Notes: generated from the letters alone by a model not told the origin. 64,000 nucleotides of DNA from Firmicutes bacterium ASF500 (GCA_000492175.2 CP097573.1:558001-622000), one strand, 5' to 3'. Positions 1 to 11,168 are shown, counted from the stretch's first letter. Program-made: numbers and translations.

Positions 1-3000
1 CGCTGAGGCGGCCCGCCGCCCCGTTCTCCCAGAAGGCCACGTCGTCTCCGGCGTAGCTGACCAGGTGAATATCTTTATCGGCTACATCCGTCGGAATACC
101 GGCCACGGTGACGGTTTTGGCGTCATAGGTCCAGATACGGGTGTCGTCAGATCCAGCGGCTCCCGGCTTCTGGAAGTAGGTGAGATAGCTGCCGTCCGCC
201 GCCTGATTTCCGGTGTTGAAGTCCCCCGCCCGGGCGGGGACCGGCTTGTTCACCGGCTTCTTGTCCTCATCGGTGAAGCTGGCCTCCACGGTGACGGTGT
301 AGCTCCCGCTGGTGGGCCGGTTGGCCCCGGTGATTTTCAGTCCGGAGATGGAGGTGGGCTCCTTGAACTGGAAGGTGACGGTGTCCCCATTCCGGGTCAT
401 GGTGTAGGCGGCGGGGTCCACCGTCTTGTCATAGGCCACCCGGACCTCGCCGGCGTCGGCGGAACCGATCTTGTTGCCCAAGATGTCGTAAGCGGCGACC
501 TGGTAGCTGTAGGTCCGGTGGTTGCCCGAGCCAATTACGTCCTCATAGCGGACAGCGCCGTCCGCGCCGGGGATCACAAAGGCGATGGACTTGTCGTTTC
601 GGATGATCTCGTAGCCCTGGACCTTGCCGGTGATGGTGGGGGTAACGGTGACGATAATTTTATTGTCCCCCTCCAGCTTGGCCTGGGCGGCGAGGGTGCC
701 CGTGGCGGCGGCGGTCCCCGCCAGACGCTCCCGGCGGCTCTGGTCGCTGAGATACCAGAGGGCGCGGTCCTCTTTCTCGTAAGTTTTCAGCTTATTCTTG
801 GTTTCGGCGCTGAGGGACATGCCCCAACGCTCGAAGAACTCGGTCAGGTTCTTCTGGACCACCCCGGAGGCGGTAAGGGCCACCTTGTCGTCGTAGGACT
901 GGGCTCCGGCGGTGTAGGTGCCCTTCTTCCAGTCCTGGAAGAACTGGTTATAGAACCACATGGGGCCGTGCTCTTCGTCCTTCGCCCCATCGTAGGCCAG
1001 GTGGAGCTGCCAGTACATGCCCAGCTGGACAAAGACGTCGTTGGACGCGCCGGGCTGGCTCTGGGCGGTCTTGGTGAAGATAGCGGGGTACTTGCCGCTT
1101 TTCTCCAGGCGGGAGGCGAGGGTGTTGTCCGCCCCGTCGAAGGTCTGGACCATGATGGAGTAGATATTGTTGGTGATCTCCGCCCGGCCCAGCTTGTCCA
1201 TGTTGTGGCCAATCTCGTGGGCGATGCCCCAGCCGAACAGGCTGTTGGCGGTGTCCCCCTCGGGCAGCTTGTCGATGGGCAGGCCGCTGACCATTCCGAC
1301 GCAGGAGCCGTAGCCGATGCCGATGTGACTGCCCGCCGCGTACATGAAAGCTCCGGCGAACATCTGCATACACCGGATGTTCTGGCGGGAGGTCATGTCG
1401 TTCTTTTCATAGGTGTTGTTGATGCCCTGGGTGGTCTTGCAGATGTGCATGATGTCCTCCCAGGCCCGCACGTCCTGGTAAAGATTCTCGATTTTTCCGC
1501 TCCGGTCCGCGCTGTTGGCCCCCAGCACCGCGGCGGCGGGGAGGGAGAGCAGTACGGTGGGGGTGGAGATCTCGGTCACGTTGAGGCACTTGTTCTCAAG
1601 ACCGCTGCCGGTCAGGTTCTGCGCCGCCACGTAGGCGGTGAGCTCGTCCACATAGGCCCCGATGCGGGCTTTGCGGGTGTTCTCGTCCAGCTTGTACCAG
1701 TCGGACAGCTCCAGCACCGGGATATCCACCGCCCGGCGGATGTGGAGCTTGATGCTTTCAGGCTTGGAGCCGCTGTAGGTCAGGTATAGGCTGCCGCCCC
1801 GCTCGGTGGCCTGACTGCCGATCTTGGGCACGGTGAGGACGTTTCTGCCGTTGGAGAGGGAGCCGATCGAAGCCTGCCAGGTGGAGGCCTCGGCGTGGAA
1901 CTGGGTGGCCCGGACGTTCACCGACTCTCCCTCCGGGATGCCGGTGGCATAAATGGTGATCTCCTCCCCCGCCTTGGCGGCCACGCCCAGGGGCTGGAGG
2001 TCGCTGCCCCCCTGGCTGTACTTGGTGCCGTCGGCGGCGCTGCTCCGGGACTGGACGCCGTCCAGCACCACGCCGCTGGTGGACTGGCCGCTCAGCAGCT
2101 CCTGAGCCAGGGCCAGCTCGTCAGCCAGCGTCTGGGGGTTCAGATAGTACTTGATCTCGTCGCTGTTCAGGCGGGCCTCAAGGGCGTCAATGTCCGTCTG
2201 CTTCACACCGGCTTTCAGCTGGGTGCGCAGCTCGCCGGCGAAGAGGCCGGCGATGTTGTCGGGCAAGCTGTGGGCCGGGTCATACTCCATAAACATCAGC
2301 TCCGAAAGGCTGATGGCCGAATAGCCCACCGGCTCGATGGTAATTGCCACCTTCACCACATCGGTGACAGGCTGGAAGGGCAGGACGGCAAATCTGGTCC
2401 TGGCGGGGTCGTTCCCCACAGGCAGCCAGGTGTTGTGGTCGGAGCCGCTGCCCCCCTGGAGGGGGTTGGGAGACACCAGGGTACCCGGTCCCTCCAGGTT
2501 GTCCCCGCTCCGCCAGACGGTGACGGTATACAGCCGCAGGTTGCTGGAATAGCTTCCATCCAGCCGGGGCACCCAGATGACGCTGCTCAGGTCCACCGGA
2601 TTCTTGAAGGAGGCGAATACCTGCTTGCTCCTGGCCCAGTTGCCGTCATCCCAGCCCTGGGAGGTCCAGTGGGTCCGGAGGTCGCCGTCATTCATGTACT
2701 CGGTCCGGAAGGGCTGGTCGGAGGAGTAGGAGTTGGGGGACACGTTGCCGTTGTCGGCCAGCCACACCCGTTCAATATCCCCAGCCTCCAGGATGCCCTC
2801 TTCGGGGATGCCCGCCGGACGGCTGTAGTCGGTGGCCTTGGGGGTGCCCTCGGCGATCTTGGACGGGCCGCTGCGGCCCGCGTCGTTGCCCGCCACAACG
2901 TAGAGATAATAGGTGGTCCCATTGGTCAGACCGGTCATGGTCAGCTTGGGGTCGGTGACCCGCCCGCCGGCCTGCTTGTAGGCGGAGCTGGGGGCGTTGG

Positions 3001-4522
3001 CCTGGGTGGTGTAATACACCTCATACCACAGGGCGCTGGACCCCTTCTTCCAGGACACCGCCAGCTGGCCGTCCAGAGGTGCGACGCTCACCATATCCGG
3101 GGGGTCGGGAGCCTTGGCGGGCTGAGGCGTTTCCTCCACGGGGGCGCAGGCCGTCCCCTCCCAGCTGCCGTCGGTGGGGGTGACGGTGAAGCAGTAGGTC
3201 TTCAGGTTATCCAGCCCCGTCACCTGGGCGGAGGCCGTATCCACATTGAGCTGGCGGCGGCCGGTATCCTTGTCCTTCTCCCAATAGTCCACCCGATAGC
3301 CGGACACGTTGGGCAGCTCGTTCCACCGCAGCGTCACCTGACCGTCCCCGGGGATGGCGGACAGGTTTTTCACCACGCTGTTGGGCTCAGTCAGCCCCTC
3401 GGGGGCGATGTCCTTCAAGAAGCGGATGGACTCCACAGTGGCGTAGTTCCCATCCGCCGTTTTGGTGACGGTAATGGTGATCTTCTTCACCGCCACCCGC
3501 TTGCCCAGGGGGATGGTAATAACGCTGTGCCCCGGGTCGGGAGTAATGGCGTGGACGTTGGCGTATCTGGCGGTGTTGACGGAGAAGGACCGGGTGATCG
3601 TTTCTCCGCTCTCTGTCTCAACCGTTACCCTGCCCTCCTGAATCGTGCCCGCCACTCCATCCGGCGTGGTGATCTGGAGGTTCTCCGCCTCCACTTCGCC
3701 TGTCAGCTGGACAGGAATGACAATGTCCCCCGTCCCGGAGGTACGCTTAAAGTTGACGGTCTCCTCCTCTTCCAGCAGTTTTGCCAGATTTCCGTCGACC
3801 GTTGTACCAGCCTGCGTCAGGTCCTCCTGAGTCTTTGTCAGGTTCACCTGAGCGGTAATACACGCGGTGTCCAAGACCGTGGGCACCGCGGTCGAAACGT
3901 TGACGCCGCGGTTGACATAAGCCAGGTCCACAATGTCGATCTCCCTATCGCCGTTCAGGTCGTATGTATACAGGTCTTTATCCGCAGTACTGCCCAGCGC
4001 ATTCGCCAGGGCCTCCCGGTCCTTGGCGTCCACCCGGCCGTTTTTGTCGAAATCGCCCAGGGCGAAGGTGCCGTCGCCGGTACCCACCTCGATGTACTTG
4101 CTATACTTATCGATGTTGAAGGGGACATCGCGCTGGGCGTAGCCCTCGCCGGTCAGCCTGAGGATATAGTTCCCCTGGGGCAGTCCGGAAACAGTCAGGT
4201 CCAGCGCGCCGGGGGCGGCGGTGCCGTTGTGCTCGCCGCCCTGCCGGTCCCGGAGGGACACCTGGGCTGTATAGCCAGGCATCTCGGCCTCTCCCGGCTC
4301 CGTCAAGAAGGCGGAGCCTAAGGGCTTCCCGCCCTGGAAAAGCTCCGCTTTTATCGCTCTCTCCTTCAGCTCGGCCAGCGTCTGACTGTAGTCAATCCGC
4401 ACAGCAGCCTGGAGCTCTCCTGTCGCCGCAGTTGTCTTTTCCGCCGCCCACGCCGGGGTGAGCATAGACAGCGCCATAGACGCTGTCAGCGCGAGGGCGG
4501 AAATTCGTTTGAGTGTGTTCAT
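1..4522 (-). CDS. Secreted M60-like metallopeptidase with dockerin-like, FN3 and F5/8C modules (C-terminus beyond window)
   Basis: Predicted extracellular zinc peptidase of the M60/enhancin-like group, whose characterised members cut mucin-type glycoproteins. About 1,507 residues are visible and the C-terminus runs off the left edge. Residues 1-27 form a signal peptide ending in AWAA. Two calcium-loop motifs of dockerin type (DFDKNGRVDAKD and DLNGDREIDIVDL) lie near residues 145-200. Two fibronectin III modules span about 375-560, and a discoidin-like F5/8C carbohydrate-binding module about 580-730. The zinc site HEIGH is at 1102-1106 with a third ligand Glu at 1115, matching HExxHx8E. The ATG follows AAAGGAAGG. 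The dockerin-like pair is internal rather than terminal, so true cohesin docking is uncertain. The substrate is inferred from the family and the glycan-binding module. Confidence 0.85.
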   Translation of the reverse strand, partial: MNTLKRISALALTASMALSMLTPAWAAEKTTAATGELQAAVRIDYSQTLAELKERAIKAELFQGGKPLGSAFLTEPGEAEMPGYTAQVSLRDRQGGEHNGTAAPGALDLTVSGLPQGNYILRLTGEGYAQRDVPFNIDKYSKYIEVGTGDGTFALGDFDKNGRVDAKDREALANALGSTADKDLYTYDLNGDREIDIVDLAYVNRGVNVSTAVPTVLDTACITAQVNLTKTQEDLTQAGTTVDGNLAKLLEEEETVNFKRTSGTGDIVIPVQLTGEVEAENLQITTPDGVAGTIQEGRVTVETESGETITRSFSVNTARYANVHAITPDPGHSVITIPLGKRVAVKKITITVTKTADGNYATVESIRFLKDIAPEGLTEPNSVVKNLSAIPGDGQVTLRWNELPNVSGYRVDYWEKDKDTGRRQLNVDTASAQVTGLDNLKTYCFTVTPTDGSWEGTACAPVEETPQPAKAPDPPDMVSVAPLDGQLAVSWKKGSSALWYEVYYTTQANAPSSAYKQAGGRVTDPKLTMTGLTNGTTYYLYVVAGNDAGRSGPSKIAEGTPKATDYSRPAGIPEEGILEAGDIERVWLADNGNVSPNSYSSDQPFRTEYMNDGDLRTHWTSQGWDDGNWARSKQVFASFKNPVDLSSVIWVPRLDGSYSSNLRLYTVTVWRSGDNLEGPGTLVSPNPLQGGSGSDHNTWLPVGNDPARTRFAVLPFQPVTDVVKVAITIEPVGYSAISLSELMFMEYDPAHSLPDNIAGLFAGELRTQLKAGVKQTDIDALEARLNSDEIKYYLNPQTLADELALAQELLSGQSTSGVVLDGVQSRSSAADGTKYSQGGSDLQPLGVAAKAGEEITIYATGIPEGESVNVRATQFHAEASTWQASIGSLSNGRNVLTVPKIGSQATERGGSLYLTYSGSKPESIKLHIRRAVDIPVLELSDWYKLDENTRKARIGAYVDELTAYVAAQNLTGSGLENKCLNVTEISTPTVLLSLPAAAVLGANSADRSGKIENLYQDVRAWEDIMHICKTTQGINNTYEKNDMTSRQNIRCMQMFAGAFMYAAGSHIGIGYGSCVGMVSGLPIDKLPEGDTANSLFGWGIAHEIGHNMDKLGRAEITNNIYSIMVQTFDGADNTLASRLEKSGKYPAIFTKTAQSQPGASNDVFVQLGMYWQLHLAYDGAKDEEHGPMWFYNQFFQDWKKGTYTAGAQSYDDKVALTASGVVQKNLTEFFERWGMSLSAETKNKLKTYEKEDRALWYLSDQSRRERLAGTAAATGTLAAQAKLEGDNKIIVTVTPTITGKVQGYEIIRNDKSIAFVIPGADGAVRYEDVIGSGNHRTYSYQVAAYDILGNKIGSADAGEVRVAYDKTVDPAAYTMTRNGDTVTFQFKEPTSISGLKITGANRPTSGSYTVTVEASFTDEDKKPVNKPVPARAGDFNTGNQAADGSYLTYFQKPGAAGSDDTRIWTYDAKTVTVAGIPTDVADKDIHLVSYAGDDVAFWENGAAGRLS

Positions 4523-4548
4523 AATTTCCTTCCTTTCTTTTACGGGCG

Positions 4549-5196
4549 TTACCCTTCCTCGTCCTCCACAAAGGAGTGGCTCATGATATAAAATTCGTCC
4601 TGACTGGGCAGGTGCTTCTTCTCCATCGGCTCCAGGCCGTCGTCATACCGCCGGGCCTCCGCCTCGTCGATGGCCATGACGGGGCTGTCCTGATAGACCC
4701 ACCGCCTGCCGTCCAGGGCCCCCGGGCGCAGCTCCCGCACCATCATAGCCGAGGGAAATTTTCCGCCCTCCACCGAGATGTTGAACCGTTTACAGCTCTG
4801 GAACCCGCTGCTCACATAGTTGGCCGGACTGCCAAAGATGACCACCGCGTCATAGCCCAGCTCCGCCGCTTTCTGGAAGGAGTGTTCCATCAGCCGCTTT
4901 CCGATTCCCTTCCGCTGGTGCTCCGGGGCGACGCACAGGGGGCCGAAGGTGAGGATTTCTTTCACACTCCCCCGCTCGTCGGTCAGCTTCGCCTTGGTAT
5001 ACATAATATTCCCCACCACCCGGCCGTCCAGCTCGGCCACCAGGTCCAGCTCGGGAATGAAGTCCTCGTGGTCCCGCATGACATGAACCAGATAGTGCTC
5101 CACACAGCCGGGGATATAGAGGTTGTAAAAGGCCCGGCGGGTCATGTTCTCCACAAGGCCCCGGTCCTCTGTTCGTTCTGTTCGAATGGTCAGAAT
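4549..5196 (-). CDS. GNAT family N-acetyltransferase, probable ATT start
   Basis: GNAT-fold acetyltransferase of about 215 residues. The acetyl-CoA binding segment VAPEHQRKGIGKRLMEHSF is clear, followed by the typical GYDAVVIFGSPANYVSSGF strand-helix region. It is the last gene of an AAA ATPase-VWA-GNAT run, 32 bases after the VWA stop. The reading frame stays open far upstream, but that part is out of frame with the real VWA gene. A good ribosome site (AAGGGAG) precedes ATT CTG ACC ATT CGA by 8 bases. Starting at the ATT gives the normal family N-terminus (xLTIRTERTEDRG). The first in-frame ATG would remove strand 1, so a non-canonical start is the best reading. Substrate unknown. Confidence 0.8.
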   Translation of the reverse strand: MLTIRTERTEDRGLVENMTRRAFYNLYIPGCVEHYLVHVMRDHEDFIPELDLVAELDGRVVGNIMYTKAKLTDERGSVKEILTFGPLCVAPEHQRKGIGKRLMEHSFQKAAELGYDAVVIFGSPANYVSSGFQSCKRFNISVEGGKFPSAMMVRELRPGALDGRRWVYQDSPVMAIDEAEARRYDDGLEPMEKKHLPSQDEFYIMSHSFVEDEEG

Positions 5197-5228
5197 GGTA
5201 AAAACTCCCTTCGTTTCAATTTCGCGCG

Positions 5229-6953
5229 CTAGCTCAGCAGGAGCAGCGTCTCGCTGAGCCGCTTTCCGGCGGAGCCTCCAAAGTCCTCCGCCCGGCGGAT
5301 GCGCAGGAAGGAGGAGCCGTAGATCATCCGCTCGTTTTCCAGCTCGCCGTCGCCGCCCAGGAAAATACCGATCACATGGACCCCCGCCCGGCGCAGCGTT
5401 CTCACCTGGAGACAGGTGTCCTGTATGGCCGCGCCCCCGATATATTTGTCGGGAACGCCCTCCCTCGCCCGGCCGCTCACCATGTCGTTGGGCAGGCCGT
5501 CGCTGAACACGATAAGAATCTTGTGCTCCTCCCGCCGCCTCAGCAGGTCCGCCCCGGCGGCGGCCAGGGCCAGCCCGTCCCGGTTGTTGGAGGTGGCCCG
5601 GTACTCCAAAATCCTCCGGTCCGCCGGGGCCGGACTGTCGTAGTCCCGGAACCGGCACAGCACCGTATGGTCTCCATAGGTACAGTAGCTCATGACCCGG
5701 TGGGGGATTTTAATCCGGCTCAGGGCGGCGCTGAACAGGTAGCTTTGCAGGGCCACCATGGGCTGCCGTACCGCCTGGGACCCGCTGGCGTCAATCAGCA
5801 GCTCTACAACCACCGTAGACTGATCCTGACGGACAATCTTTTGGAACAGCTTCGGCTCCTCACAGCGGCCCACCTTCCACAGGGCGCTGTTCACCAGCAC
5901 GCCGCAGTCCGACTGATACACGTCCGGCTGGTCCCGCAGAATCAGCGCGTTGCGGAAGGCCTGCTCGATGCTCCGGATGCCCTGGCGGGCCGAGGCCTCG
6001 TTTTCCGCCAGCATTTGCAGATTCCTCTCCCGGCTGGCGCTCAGCGCCGCCGCCCGGGGGGAGCCGTCCTCGTAGGCGGAGGGGGGCAGGCCGTCGGTCA
6101 GCAGCAGGCGGCGGTTTTCATGGATGCCGGTACACACCGCCCGCTCCAGCGCCTGGGCCTCTTGCTCCGTCTGGAAGCTGGGGCCGAAATTTTTGGCCAG
6201 ATACTCCGGGACCGCCGCCAGCGCCTCCTCCGACAGGACGATGCTCTCCTCAGACAGCTCCGCCCGCTGGCAGTCCAGCTCCGGCTCGTCGGTCTCCTGG
6301 AGCTCCCAGTCCTCCGGCTCCTCCTCCCCATCCTCCGCCAGCTCTGCTGTGGGGAGGATGTCCTGACTGTGGTCGGGAGCGAAATACCGGGTGAAAATCT
6401 TCTTATACAGGCGCACCGCCTGCTCCACCAGAGCCTTGGCGTCGGTACACCCGGCGCTCCCCTCCGTCAGCCGGGTAAAGAGCTCCAGCATGTCCTCGAA
6501 GCCGGCGAAGTGCTTCAAAATCTCCCGGCTCTCCGGGTTGGCCGTCCGGGGGAACTGGAGGGTGAGCCAGTAGATATACAGCCAGCTCCGGGAGGCGTGG
6601 CGGAAGCGCAGGGGGTCGGCCTCCAGCAGCTCCCGGGCGGCCAGCTCCGCCATAGCCGGCGCCCCTGGCCGCTGGGCGGTCAGCCTCCGGCGCACGGCGT
6701 ACTCCAGGCACAGGTGGGTGATGGGCAGCAGAGCACCCATGTCATAGGCGGCGTACCGGTGCCGCCGGAGGCGCAGGTTCAGCGCCTCCAACCCGAACAG
6801 CTTGTCCCCGCCGCCTAAAATGACCCCCTCATAGGCCGCGATCATGCCCCCGGCCCTCTGATAGGGCGCGCTCATGGCTTGAATATACTCCGGATAAGCT
6901 CTCTTCCGGTGGTTTTCGGAGACCGTCAGAAACAGACTTTCCACTCTATCCAT
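5229..6953 (-). CDS. VWA-domain protein, partner of MoxR-type AAA ATPase
   Basis: A 574-residue cytosolic protein with a C-terminal von Willebrand A domain. The metal-site motif DASGS is near residue 388, and a second conserved strand reads ILIVFSDGLPND. The N-terminal 350 residues are helical, with an acidic patch (EDGEEEPEDWE) typical of the CobT/NorD/CbbO-like partners of MoxR ATPases. It starts 13 bases after the stop of the AAA gene, so the two are surely co-transcribed. In studied pairs the ATPase and VWA protein work as a chaperone that inserts metals or remodels a client enzyme. No client enzyme is adjacent here, so the target cannot be named. There is no signal peptide or membrane segment. 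Confidence 0.85.
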   Translation of the reverse strand: MDRVESLFLTVSENHRKRAYPEYIQAMSAPYQRAGGMIAAYEGVILGGGDKLFGLEALNLRLRRHRYAAYDMGALLPITHLCLEYAVRRRLTAQRPGAPAMAELAARELLEADPLRFRHASRSWLYIYWLTLQFPRTANPESREILKHFAGFEDMLELFTRLTEGSAGCTDAKALVEQAVRLYKKIFTRYFAPDHSQDILPTAELAEDGEEEPEDWELQETDEPELDCQRAELSEESIVLSEEALAAVPEYLAKNFGPSFQTEQEAQALERAVCTGIHENRRLLLTDGLPPSAYEDGSPRAAALSASRERNLQMLAENEASARQGIRSIEQAFRNALILRDQPDVYQSDCGVLVNSALWKVGRCEEPKLFQKIVRQDQSTVVVELLIDASGSQAVRQPMVALQSYLFSAALSRIKIPHRVMSYCTYGDHTVLCRFRDYDSPAPADRRILEYRATSNNRDGLALAAAGADLLRRREEHKILIVFSDGLPNDMVSGRAREGVPDKYIGGAAIQDTCLQVRTLRRAGVHVIGIFLGGDGELENERMIYGSSFLRIRRAEDFGGSAGKRLSETLLLLS

Positions 6954-6966
6954 TTTCCCGCTCCTG

Positions 6967-7821
6967 TCAAGCGAACCTTGTCATAACCACGTCCTGGACC
7001 AGCTGATACTCATACTCGTCAAAGCACTTGTTGGTGACGCTGACGGCGATGGCGTCCTTGGGCCGCATTCCGTCGGTCATCAGCCGGAGGGCGGAGATCA
7101 TGCCCCGCAGGTCCACCGGATGGGTGGAAATTTCCCCGTTGACCGCCTTCTCATTCAGGTCGAGAAACAGCCCCACACAGCCCTCTATCCGCTCCTCCGC
7201 CCCATTGGGAACAACGAACTTTAGCAGTTGGCGCAGCTGGTCCGCCGCCAGCGTCGGCATCCGGATTACGGCAAACCGGGAGACCAGGGCCTCATTCAGC
7301 TCCCGGGTCCCGGCGTAGCCATAGTTCATGGTGGCAATAAACCGGGCCGCCGGGTGCAGGGGGATGCACTCGTACCCCGGCACGTCGATGAGACGGCGGT
7401 AATCCAGCACCGAGTGCATCACGGCCACGGCGTCGTTTTTTGCCATATTGATCTCGTCCAGGACGCAGAAGCCGCCGTACCGCGCCGCCTGGGCGACCGG
7501 CCCCCGGCGCAGGCGCACCTCGCCGCCGGAAAAGGTGTCCGTACCGATGAGGGTGCTGCTGTCCGTGTTCACATGGAAGGAGACGTTATAGACCGGCCTG
7601 CCGAACAGCCAGGCCAGGTTGTCAGCCAGGATATTCTTCCCTGTGGCCTTTCCGCCGCACAGCAGGATATTTTCCCCCTGGAGCAGGGCAGACACCGCCA
7701 GCTCCAGAATTTCCTCCCCGATGAACTCCACCGGCGGCCTCGCCACCCGGTCTTCCACCGAGGCATCCACCGGAAACTGTCCCTTGAACCGCTCCAGCCG
7801 GAGCTTTAAATCCTCTCTCAT
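6967..7821 (-). CDS. MoxR-type AAA+ ATPase
   Basis: AAA+ ATPase of the MoxR/NorQ/CbbQ group, 284 residues. Walker A (GGKATGKN) is near residue 55 and Walker B (CVLDEINMA) near 120. The sensor segment ARFIATMNYGYAGTRELNE and the arginine-finger region SRFAVIRMP follow. An in-frame ATG 12 bases further upstream (7833) has its purine-rich site directly touching it. The ATG at 7821 has GGAG six bases away and is preferred. With the downstream VWA gene it forms the usual two-gene chaperone module. Client unknown. Confidence 0.88.
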   Translation of the reverse strand: MREDLKLRLERFKGQFPVDASVEDRVARPPVEFIGEEILELAVSALLQGENILLCGGKATGKNILADNLAWLFGRPVYNVSFHVNTDSSTLIGTDTFSGGEVRLRRGPVAQAARYGGFCVLDEINMAKNDAVAVMHSVLDYRRLIDVPGYECIPLHPAARFIATMNYGYAGTRELNEALVSRFAVIRMPTLAADQLRQLLKFVVPNGAEERIEGCVGLFLDLNEKAVNGEISTHPVDLRGMISALRLMTDGMRPKDAIAVSVTNKCFDEYEYQLVQDVVMTRFA

Positions 7822-7942
7822 AGCCCGCTCCATCCTTCTTTTGATCTCGACAGAAGGTTTGAGGGCGGCTGCTCTCCAGTCGCCCTCATTTCAGTCGTTC
7901 TCTCGCGTTACGCAAGCGCATTGTTTCCCAAAAGGAGGGGTC

Positions 7943-8659
7943 TTATACGCCCAGACCCTGATCCTCCTCATAGTCCCTCGCGCCGTCCAGGAACATCTGG
8001 TGGAGCAGCATCCGCACATATTCCGGGTTGCCGGAGGAGGTAACTCCGCCGGTCTGGTTGATCTGGAGGAGCAGGCCGGCTACGTCCTCCTGGCTCAGAG
8101 CGCCGTTCAGGCTGGGCAAGGCGCTGCTGCCCGCCGTCCGATCGATGGAAATTTCGCCTCCGGCGTAATCCAGCACCTTGTTGACATAATTCCGTGTGCT
8201 CTCATAGGGGATGCCTCCGTGCTTCTTCACCGCGCCGGGGCCGGCGTTGTAGGCCGCTACCGCCAGGGACACGTCGCCGTCGAAGGTGTCCAGCATCTGG
8301 CTGAGATACTTCGCCCCGCCCATGATGTTCTGGGCCGGGTCAAAGGCGTCGGTCACCCCCATGGCCCGGGCGGTGGCGGGCATCAGCTGCATCACGCCCT
8401 GCGCGCCGCAGTGGGACACTGCGGTGGGGTCAAAGGCGGACTCCGCCTTCGCCACCGCCTTCAGCAGGTTCACCGGCACGCCGTACGCCTCCGACGCCGC
8501 CTGAAAATATGTCTCAAAATCGTTTCCGCCGCCGGATTGGCTGACCCCGGCCAGCACCTGAGCAAAGCTCATATCCCCGGAGGAACCGGCAGTCCTCCGG
8601 GGCGCCGTTCCTCCGGCGCCCTGGAGTTCAAGTATTTTCAAATCAAATGAGAGTGACAC
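7943..8659 (-). CDS. Lytic transglycosylase (SLT domain)
   Basis: Peptidoglycan lytic transglycosylase of 238 residues. The catalytic Glu is at residue 73 in KAVAKAESAFDP. The family's GAQGVMQLMPATA and the later VAAYNAGPGAV motifs are present. The first 45 residues are low complexity, with no clear signal peptide, so export may depend on a non-classical route or the protein may act in sporulation or flagellar assembly. A GTG start is used, seven bases after AAAGGTGG. Probably a single gene: there is a 121-base gap to the AAA gene and an opposite-free boundary to guaB. Confidence 0.88.
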   Translation of the reverse strand: MSLSFDLKILELQGAGGTAPRRTAGSSGDMSFAQVLAGVSQSGGGNDFETYFQAASEAYGVPVNLLKAVAKAESAFDPTAVSHCGAQGVMQLMPATARAMGVTDAFDPAQNIMGGAKYLSQMLDTFDGDVSLAVAAYNAGPGAVKKHGGIPYESTRNYVNKVLDYAGGEISIDRTAGSSALPSLNGALSQEDVAGLLLQINQTGGVTSSGNPEYVRMLLHQMFLDGARDYEEDQGLGV

Positions 8660-8712
8660 AATGATCCACCTTTCTTTGCCATTTCATGCTTCGATTCACG
8701 CCCCGAGGGCCA

Positions 8713-10402
<1,690 letters not shown>

Positions 10403-10424
10403 TTTTGCAGCTGAACGCCTCCCC

Positions 10425-11168
10425 TTAACCCAGCGTCTCTCCAAAAAACAGCGCCGCTTCAAACCGGGGCTTGCCCTGCTCGTCGATGCCCCGGACAAAC
10501 CGGCTGTCTCCCAGGCCGCTGGTCTGGATGGACAGCACCTCGCCGGGGCGGCACTCGGCCAGGTAGCCGATGCGCAGCTCGGCCAGGTAGCGATCCTGGG
10601 GCAGGGCCTCCATCCCCACGGCATCGCAGGCGAAGTCGGCGTACCGGGTGTTGTTGACGTGGCCGTTGAGGTCGGAGTCGCTGTACCGCATGGGGCGTCG
10701 CTCCGCCTCCCGCAGGTCCCCCGGCTGGCGGAGCTTGGCCAGGGTCATAGTCTTGCACAGCGGCCCGCCGCCGGTGCCCTCCAGCTCCGGGATGGCGCTC
10801 AGCCGCACCAGCTTGTGGCTGTCCACGCTGGCCAGCACCCAGCCGGACACCGCCTCCCCCACCGGCTGGCCGTTAGCCAGGATGTCGTAGTCCCGGTACA
10901 TGATGGCCCCCCGGCCTCCCCGGTGCCAGGTGCGGATGGTCAGCTTATCCTCATACCTCAGGGGCCGGGACAGCCGGTACCAGGACCGGGCCAGCATCCA
11001 GAAGGCCCCGTACCGCTCCACCAGCACCTCCCGGGAGAAGCCCCCGTCCTCCGCCGCCAAGGTGGCGGCGTTTTGCAGGTGGTTCAGCATGGCGGAGGCC
11101 TTGCACTGGTCCCGCCCGTCCACGTCCAGGCCGTTCAGCCGAATTTCATGCTCAAAAAATACACTCAT
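10425..11168 (-). CDS. Acyl-ACP thioesterase
   Basis: Double hot-dog thioesterase of the FatA/FatB-like bacterial family, 247 residues. It is predicted to release fatty acids from acyl carrier protein in the cytosol. The C-terminal hot-dog carries the catalytic-type motif DSDLNGHVNNTRYADF (Asp-Asn-His). The N-terminal half has the companion fold (FEHEIRLNGLDVDGRDQC). The start overlaps the stop of the upstream zinc-ribbon gene by four bases (ATGA), so translation is probably coupled. Chain-length preference cannot be told from sequence. Confidence 0.87.
   Translation of the reverse strand: MSVFFEHEIRLNGLDVDGRDQCKASAMLNHLQNAATLAAEDGGFSREVLVERYGAFWMLARSWYRLSRPLRYEDKLTIRTWHRGGRGAIMYRDYDILANGQPVGEAVSGWVLASVDSHKLVRLSAIPELEGTGGGPLCKTMTLAKLRQPGDLREAERRPMRYSDSDLNGHVNNTRYADFACDAVGMEALPQDRYLAELRIGYLAECRPGEVLSIQTSGLGDSRFVRGIDEQGKPRFEAALFFGETLG

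Noticed and set aside
1895..4321. Long open frame on the plus strand opposite the M60 peptidase gene (and a similar one at 65-1789)
   Set aside because: Products are rich in Gly, Val, His and Leu with no domain, which is typical of the antisense frame of a GC-rich gene. The minus strand has signal peptide, modules and a zinc site.
4549..7821. AAA-VWA-GNAT run as a defence island
   Set aside because: No nuclease, protease or phage-sensing domain is linked. The pair fits the common MoxR-VWA chaperone type.
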